This document shows positions 16,461-20,761 of a DNA stretch of 20,761 nt, piece after piece. The notes under the pieces are model-generated. The model made no database searches. It was given only the letters and a program-made list of their open reading frames with translations, and was not told the DNA's origin. Position numbers and translations under genes: made by a program. Source of the DNA: DASROJ01 sp035646975 (GTDB taxonomy: Bacteria > Acidobacteriota > Polarisedimenticolia > JACPZX01 > DASXTC01). Within the stretch, counting starts at the first letter, position 1, and every line of letters starts with the position of its first letter. The DNA is taken from NCBI GenBank assembly GCA_035646975.1, contig DASROJ010000223.1, positions 1 through 20,761 of the forward strand, written 5' to 3'.

Positions 16461-17941
16461 GAACGGACCCGAATCTCACGCTGCCGGCCGCCGGCCTGGT
16501 TCCTCGACTCGTCGACGACCCGCAGGGGCGCGGGGTGCGCGTCTATGCCGGACCGCGCTCGCAGCCGGATCCCGCCGCGCTCCAGCGGTTGCTCTTCATC
16601 TCCCGACTGCCCTGGGTCGTCGAGCCGGTGGTCTCGCTGCCCGACCTCCACTGGAAGGAGCGCCTCGAAACGCCGTCGAGCAGCGCGGTGGCCACCGGGA
16701 GCGACATCGTGATGTCGTTTTCCAGCCCGTCGCAGAACTGCGGCATGAATCTGCTCACGACGCCGCTGAGCGAAGCCGACCTGTCCGACGGTCTGCTCGA
16801 CACTCTGATGGACAACCTGCGAGCCAGGATTCCACGGCGCCGCCGCAATGCGGCGCTGAGCCGCGAGGACGTCATCGAGTTCATCCGCAAAGGGGCGCCG
16901 GCCGCGGCGCACCGTTACGGCATGGACCCGGCGGCCTGCGCGACGATGGAAGCGGGCGGCAATACGCTGGCCGGCAAGGTGCCCTCCAGGAGCGAGGTGA
17001 GCGCGGCGGTGGACGAGCAGAGTCTCGAGATGGGTCGCTTCTCGTTTGCCTACATCGGCGGCGGCAACCATTTCCTCGAGCTGCAGGTGGTGACGCAGAT
17101 CATGGACGCGGAAGCCTGCCGCGTGATGGGCCTTCACGAAGGCCAGGTCGTGGCGATGTTCCACACCGGCTCGGAGCGTCTCGGCCACGATCTCGGCCGG
17201 CTCTATTCCTGGCGCAGCAAGACCGAGCCCTCGCGGCGCCGCAAGCTGTTCTGGCGCAAGGTGGCGCTTCACTTCATGAAGGACGTCAGAGGGATGGCGG
17301 ACCTGAAGCGCCGGTGGGGCTACCATTTCCGCAAGCAGGATTACGTCGCGGTGCCCGTGGACACGCGCGAAGGCAAGAGGCTGAGGCTCACGCTGAAGAT
17401 TGCCGCCAACTACGGCTATGCGAACCGGCTCGCGGTGACCGGGCTGATCCAGGAGGCGTTCCGCGGCGCTCTGGGCAGCCATGACCTCAGGCTGGGCCTC
17501 GTGGCGGATCTTTCGCACAACACCATCATGCGGGAGCGGATTGGAGACAAGGAGATCTGGGTCCATCGTCACAACGCCGCGCGCACGGTGGGACCGTCGG
17601 GGCTGCCGGAAGGGCATCCGTACCGATCCATCGGCCAGCCGGTGATGGTGCCGGGGACGAACCGCACCTCCTCGTTCGTGGTGGTGGGACGTGACGGCTC
17701 CGCGAGATCGCTCTATTCAGTGGATCATGGCGCCGGACGAACGGTGGAAAGGTTCCAAGACGCGGGTCTGCTGTCGCCGCGTGCCGGCACGACACGGAAG
17801 TACACGTATGGCTCACCGATCCCCGAGGTGCTGCCGCACCTGTCGGACGAAGCGGTCGAAGAGGTCATGTCGGTGGCGATCGCGGGGGATATCGCGTTGC
17901 CCGCCGCGCGACTGCGTCCCGTGGCCGTGTTGAAGGCATGA
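16457..17941 (+). CDS. rtcB: RtcB-family RNA-ligase-like protein, metal-site aspartate replaced
   Basis: This 494-residue protein is related to the 3'-phosphate RNA ligase RtcB, which uses GTP and Mn2+. Recognisable sites are LPDLH (61-65), NCGMN with C95, GGGNHFLE with H205, HTGSERLGH with H236, LSHN with H354, GQPVMVPG (393-400), HGAGR with H424 (the guanylylated histidine in RtcB) and K493 near the C-terminus. RtcB normally has an Asp three residues before the metal-binding Cys; here it is S92 (PSQNC). The RKGA motif reads RHNA and PGSMG reads PGTNR. The rest of the active site looks kept, so it may bind a nucleotide and metal yet differ in activity. The ATG at 16457 overlaps the HprK-like stop and has GGAGG 7 bases upstream, which fixes the start. 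No RtcA, RtcR or archease gene is near; the position in a glycan operon is unexpected. Confidence 0.88.
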   Translation: MRTDPNLTLPAAGLVPRLVDDPQGRGVRVYAGPRSQPDPAALQRLLFISRLPWVVEPVVSLPDLHWKERLETPSSSAVATGSDIVMSFSSPSQNCGMNLLTTPLSEADLSDGLLDTLMDNLRARIPRRRRNAALSREDVIEFIRKGAPAAAHRYGMDPAACATMEAGGNTLAGKVPSRSEVSAAVDEQSLEMGRFSFAYIGGGNHFLELQVVTQIMDAEACRVMGLHEGQVVAMFHTGSERLGHDLGRLYSWRSKTEPSRRRKLFWRKVALHFMKDVRGMADLKRRWGYHFRKQDYVAVPVDTREGKRLRLTLKIAANYGYANRLAVTGLIQEAFRGALGSHDLRLGLVADLSHNTIMRERIGDKEIWVHRHNAARTVGPSGLPEGHPYRSIGQPVMVPGTNRTSSFVVVGRDGSARSLYSVDHGAGRTVERFQDAGLLSPRAGTTRKYTYGSPIPEVLPHLSDEAVEEVMSVAIAGDIALPAARLRPVAVLKA

Positions 17942-19146
17942 CGCCCAGGGTTGCCTACGTAGCCAACCGGTTTCCGCGCTGGGGTGGCGGCTGGGTGCTC
18001 AACGAAGTGCGGGGTCTGATCGAGGCCGGTGTCGTCCTGACCATTTTTTCATTCAAGCCGCCTTACCCCGATGTCGCCGGGCAGGCCGGCATGAAACCCT
18101 GGATCGAGCGCACCACCTACGTGCCGCGCGGCTCATCGATGAGATGCGTCATCGCGGGGCTCGTCTGTCTGGCTCGGTCGCCGTTGGGATTCGCGCGGGG
18201 GATCGCCACCGCGTTGAGACTGGGCGGCCGGATGGCGCGGGGAGCGCATCTCCTGGAAATCTTCTATCTCGCCCGCCATATCCGGAAGGCCGGCGCGACC
18301 CACGTTCATGCGCAGCACGCCGACTACCTGGCGGATGCCGCGATGGCGGCCGCCGCCTGCCTGGAACTGCCCTTCACGTTCACCGGCCACGCCAACGATC
18401 TCTACACCAACCCGGGCCGGCTGAAGGAGAAGATCCGGACGGCGCGGCGCGTGGCCACCTGCACCGGCTTCAACGAAAGGCACCTGAAGGAGCAATGCGC
18501 CGCCGCCGGCATCGAACCTTCGAAGATCGTGCGCGTGTACCACGGAGTGGATCTCGCGAGGTTCGCGGCGCGCGCCACACCTGCGCCGCCCGGGCGCCTG
18601 ACCACCGTGACGCGGCTCAAGGAGAAGAAGGGGTTCCCGTACCTTCTCGACGCGCTGGCGCTGCTCGAGCGGCAAGGCGTGGAATTCTCGCTCGAGATAT
18701 ACGGGGAGGGGGATCAGCGTCAGGCGATCGAAAACCGGATTCGCGAGCTCGGGCTCCAGGACCGCGTGACGCTCAAGGGGGTCATCGAGCATGACCGGAT
18801 TCCGGGCGTGCTCGCCAACGCCGGGATCTTCGTCCTGCCGTGCGTGGTGCTGTCGAACCAGGACCGCGACGGAATCCCCAACACGATCATCGAGGCGCTG
18901 GCCACCGGAGTGCCGGTGGTTTCCACCGACATCTCCGGAATCCCGGAGGCCGTCCGCCACGGCGTGAGCGGTCTGCTCGTCCCTGAGCGGGACGCCGCGT
19001 CACTCGCCGATGCGATAAAACTGATGATGACGGATGCGGGTCTACGGCAACGGTGCTCGGTGGAAGGCCGGCGCATCGCGGAGTCGAGCTTCAGCATCTC
19101 GGCGACCGGCCGCAATCTGGCGGAGCTGTTTGCCGCTCCTGCCTGA
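17938..19146 (+). CDS. GT4-family glycosyltransferase, last gene of glycan operon
   Basis: This 402-residue GT-B enzyme should add a sugar to a growing surface glycan at the cytoplasmic membrane. It shows YVANRFPRWGGGWVLNEV at the N-terminus (7-24), TFTGHANDLY (147-156), which is common in colanic-acid- and exopolysaccharide-type GT4 enzymes, and RLKEKKGF (226-233) at the donor site. D311 to E319, in DRDGIPNTIIEALATGVPVVS, forms a D-x7-E pair. It is clearly not a recent duplicate of the first glycosyltransferase in the operon, since outside the GT4 motifs the two differ. The ATG overlaps the RtcB-like stop as ATGA. The gene ends 9 bases from the convergent mpl gene, with no terminator seen, so the two messages may overlap. 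Donor and linkage are unknown. Confidence 0.92.
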   Translation: MTPRVAYVANRFPRWGGGWVLNEVRGLIEAGVVLTIFSFKPPYPDVAGQAGMKPWIERTTYVPRGSSMRCVIAGLVCLARSPLGFARGIATALRLGGRMARGAHLLEIFYLARHIRKAGATHVHAQHADYLADAAMAAAACLELPFTFTGHANDLYTNPGRLKEKIRTARRVATCTGFNERHLKEQCAAAGIEPSKIVRVYHGVDLARFAARATPAPPGRLTTVTRLKEKKGFPYLLDALALLERQGVEFSLEIYGEGDQRQAIENRIRELGLQDRVTLKGVIEHDRIPGVLANAGIFVLPCVVLSNQDRDGIPNTIIEALATGVPVVSTDISGIPEAVRHGVSGLLVPERDAASLADAIKLMMTDAGLRQRCSVEGRRIAESSFSISATGRNLAELFAAPA

Positions 19147-19155
19147 TCGACGCGG

Positions 19156-20601
19156 TCAGCTCAGGGTCTCCAGCTGACCCGAGGCTCCGGCCGCCGGGCG
19201 TGCGAGCAGCGCGGCCAGCAGCTTCTCGTGCAGGCCGCCGAAGCCGCCGTTGCTCATCACCAGCACGACATCCCCCCGGCGCGCGCGCTCGGTGATGGAG
19301 GAAACGATTTCATCGACGCCGCCGGCGGCGCAGCGCGCCGACAGACCGTGGCGACGAAGGTCGTCGATGAGCCGGTTGACATCGAAGCGCCGCCCTTCCG
19401 GAGCGCGCTCGGGGTGATCCACCGGGGCCACGATCACTTCGTCGGCATTGTCGAAGGCCCGGGCGTACTCGGCCTGGAACACGTCGCGCCGCGTGGTGTT
19501 GGTGCGCGGTTCGAACACCGCCCATAATCGCTGACCGGGGAACCGGGCCTTGATCGCGGCGATCGTCTCGCGCACCGCGGTGGGATGGTGCGCGAAATCG
19601 TCGATGATGGTGACGCCGCCCGCGGTGCCGCGAACCTCCTGCCGGCGCCGCACGCCCGCGAACGCCGCCAGTCCGGCGCGCATCTCATCACCGGACAGCC
19701 CGAGCCTCAGGCCGACGGCGACCGCCGAGAGCGCATTGCGCAGGTTGTGATGGCCCGTGGCGTTCATGCGGAACAGCCCGAGGTCCTTGCCTGCGTCGGC
19801 GACCTGGAACGTCAGACCATCCGGACCGGTGGAGATCTCCTCTCCCTTGAGCCGGGCGTTCGGCCCCATCCCGTAAGGAATCACGTCGCCGCGGCAATCG
19901 CCCGAAAGCTCGAGGGCGATCGGGTCGTCCGCGCAGACGATCAGCGCGCCCCCCGCGGCGCTGTCCGGGACCAGGGCGATGAAGCTCCTGAAGGCATCCT
20001 TGACCGATTCCAGCGTAGGAAACATTTCCGCGTGGTCGTACTCGACGCTGGTGACGATCGCCGTGCGCGGCATGTAGTGGAGAAACTTGGAGCCTTTGTC
20101 GAAAAACGACGTCTCGTACTCGTCACCTTCGATGACGAACTCACCGCCCTGGCCGAGGTGGTACGACTGGTCGAGATCCTTCAGGACGCCGCCGACCAGA
20201 AAGGACGGGTCGCGGCCGGCGTCCATCAACATCCTGGCGATCATCGCCGTGGTGGTGGTCTTGCCGTGCGTGCCGGCAACCACGATCGAGTGCCGCGTGG
20301 AGAGGAAGAAGCGGGCGAGCGCCTGGGGCATGCTGAGGTGATCGATGTCGAGGTCCAGCGCGGCTCCTGCCTCGGGGTTCGACGCGCTGGCGATGTTTCC
20401 CACCACGACGAGGTCGGGGCGCGGCTGCAGGTTCTCCGCGCGATACCCTTCGAGAATCGTGATGCCGCGGCTGCGCAGCATCGTCGACATCGGGGGATAG
20501 ACGTTCTCATCGGAGCCCTGCACGCGGTGTCCCGCCTCCACGAGCAGCCCCGCCAGCGATCCCATGCCGGTGCCGCAGATGCCGATGAGATGGATGAGCA
20601 T
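19156..20601 (-). CDS. mpl: UDP-N-acetylmuramate:L-alanyl-gamma-D-glutamyl-meso-DAP ligase
   Basis: This 481-residue cytoplasmic ligase of the Mur family reattaches the recycled tripeptide L-Ala-D-Glu-meso-DAP to UDP-MurNAc using ATP, saving peptidoglycan precursors. The N-terminal UDP-binding loop is GICGTGMGSLAG (7-18). The ATP loop is AGTHGKTTTT (109-118, K114). EGDEYET (158-164), a His-Asn pair near ATGHHNLRN (281-289), RRQEVRG (319-325), DDFAHHPTA (334-342), EPRTNT (364-369) and MSNGGFGGLH (449-458) are the Mpl rather than MurC versions of these motifs. I chose the ATG at 20601 because it starts directly at the family N-terminus and has GGGAG 8 bases upstream. The frame stays open 29 codons further, to 20688, but that extension matches nothing. 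No other recycling gene is visible, and it does not overlap the glycan operon. Confidence 0.94.
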   Translation of the reverse strand: MLIHLIGICGTGMGSLAGLLVEAGHRVQGSDENVYPPMSTMLRSRGITILEGYRAENLQPRPDLVVVGNIASASNPEAGAALDLDIDHLSMPQALARFFLSTRHSIVVAGTHGKTTTTAMIARMLMDAGRDPSFLVGGVLKDLDQSYHLGQGGEFVIEGDEYETSFFDKGSKFLHYMPRTAIVTSVEYDHAEMFPTLESVKDAFRSFIALVPDSAAGGALIVCADDPIALELSGDCRGDVIPYGMGPNARLKGEEISTGPDGLTFQVADAGKDLGLFRMNATGHHNLRNALSAVAVGLRLGLSGDEMRAGLAAFAGVRRRQEVRGTAGGVTIIDDFAHHPTAVRETIAAIKARFPGQRLWAVFEPRTNTTRRDVFQAEYARAFDNADEVIVAPVDHPERAPEGRRFDVNRLIDDLRRHGLSARCAAGGVDEIVSSITERARRGDVVLVMSNGGFGGLHEKLLAALLARPAAGASGQLETLS

Positions 20602-20761
20602 GCAGTGATCTCCCTCCGTCCGGGCGCCAACATAGTACCAAAGTTGGCCTTGGGCCAGCACCTTGCAGGGTGCGGGAGATTCGTGCACCCCTCCCCGGCT
20701 GGTGGACTAACGGGGTTCACGCAGGTAGTCTGGCGGGACTTTCCTGGGGGGTGGGTCGATG
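20602..20761. other. Upstream region of mpl, at window edge
   Basis: These 160 bases hold the mpl leader. On the minus strand TACTAT (about 20638-20633) is a possible -10 box about 32 bases before the start codon, but no convincing -35 partner is seen. At the right edge an ATG (20759-20761) follows a G-rich run and could start a plus-strand gene outside the window; it cannot be judged here. Confidence 0.3.

Noticed and set aside
18802..19146. Internal duplication of the two glycosyltransferases as one tandem duplicated gene
   Set aside because: Only general GT4 motifs are shared; the N-terminal halves and the spacing of motifs differ, so they are distant paralogs.
20602..20688. 29-codon N-terminal extension of mpl
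   Set aside because: It matches nothing in the family, while the ATG at 20601 has a good ribosome site and begins the conserved UDP-binding strand.
20759..20761. Start of a plus-strand gene at the right edge
   Set aside because: Only the ATG is inside the window, so nothing can be translated to test it.

Overview
The window is high-GC, gene-dense bacterial DNA, about 95% coding by eye. It holds 14 recognisable protein genes and no RNA gene, insertion sequence, CRISPR array or prophage. An Mpl ligase specific for meso-diaminopimelate peptides, an MsbA-like exporter and a GspE/PilB-type ATPase point to a diderm with meso-DAP peptidoglycan. The gene mix (RedB-like thioredoxin protein beside a membrane histidine kinase, membrane-anchored 'sulfatase' ending in a LxSLGYV-type tail, TPR lipoprotein-like proteins) resembles Acidobacteriota and neighbouring deep-branching phyla. 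That placement is inferred from family flavour, not computed.

Layout. (A) 1-4479, minus strand: one operon of a GspE/PilB-type ATPase fused to a receiver domain, a RedB-like thioredoxin-fold membrane protein, and a membrane PAS histidine kinase that runs off the left edge. The genes overlap by 4 and 13 bases. A candidate promoter with an inverted repeat across its -35 box lies at 4557-4593. (B) 4682-8922: an SDR oxidoreductase (minus) diverges from a secreted TPR protein (plus), followed by a large imperfect inverted repeat and a Tat-exported M24 (Xaa-Pro aminopeptidase-like) peptidase. (C) 8931-19146: a probable surface-glycoconjugate locus. A minus-strand pair (APH/choline-kinase-like phosphotransferase and membrane-anchored alkaline-phosphatase-superfamily enzyme) diverges from a plus-strand operon of five genes: GT4 glycosyltransferase, ABC exporter with a large extra domain in its first external loop, HprK-like P-loop kinase, RtcB-family protein and a second GT4 glycosyltransferase. 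Each of the four junctions in this operon is an ATGA stop/start overlap. (D) 19156-20601, minus strand: Mpl, the murein-tripeptide recycling ligase, convergent with the second glycosyltransferase.

How the parts may work together. In (A) the kinase is the obvious candidate to phosphorylate the receiver domain on the ATPase, which would put a pilus or secretion motor directly under two-component control. In (C) the two glycosyltransferases and the exporter fit assembly and export of a lipid-linked glycan, with the phosphotransferase and the membrane phosphatase/transferase-like enzyme decorating it. The HprK-like kinase and the RtcB-like protein have no obvious place in such a pathway. The RtcB-like protein also lacks the aspartate normally found three residues before its metal-binding cysteine. 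This cluster is the best candidate for something undescribed.
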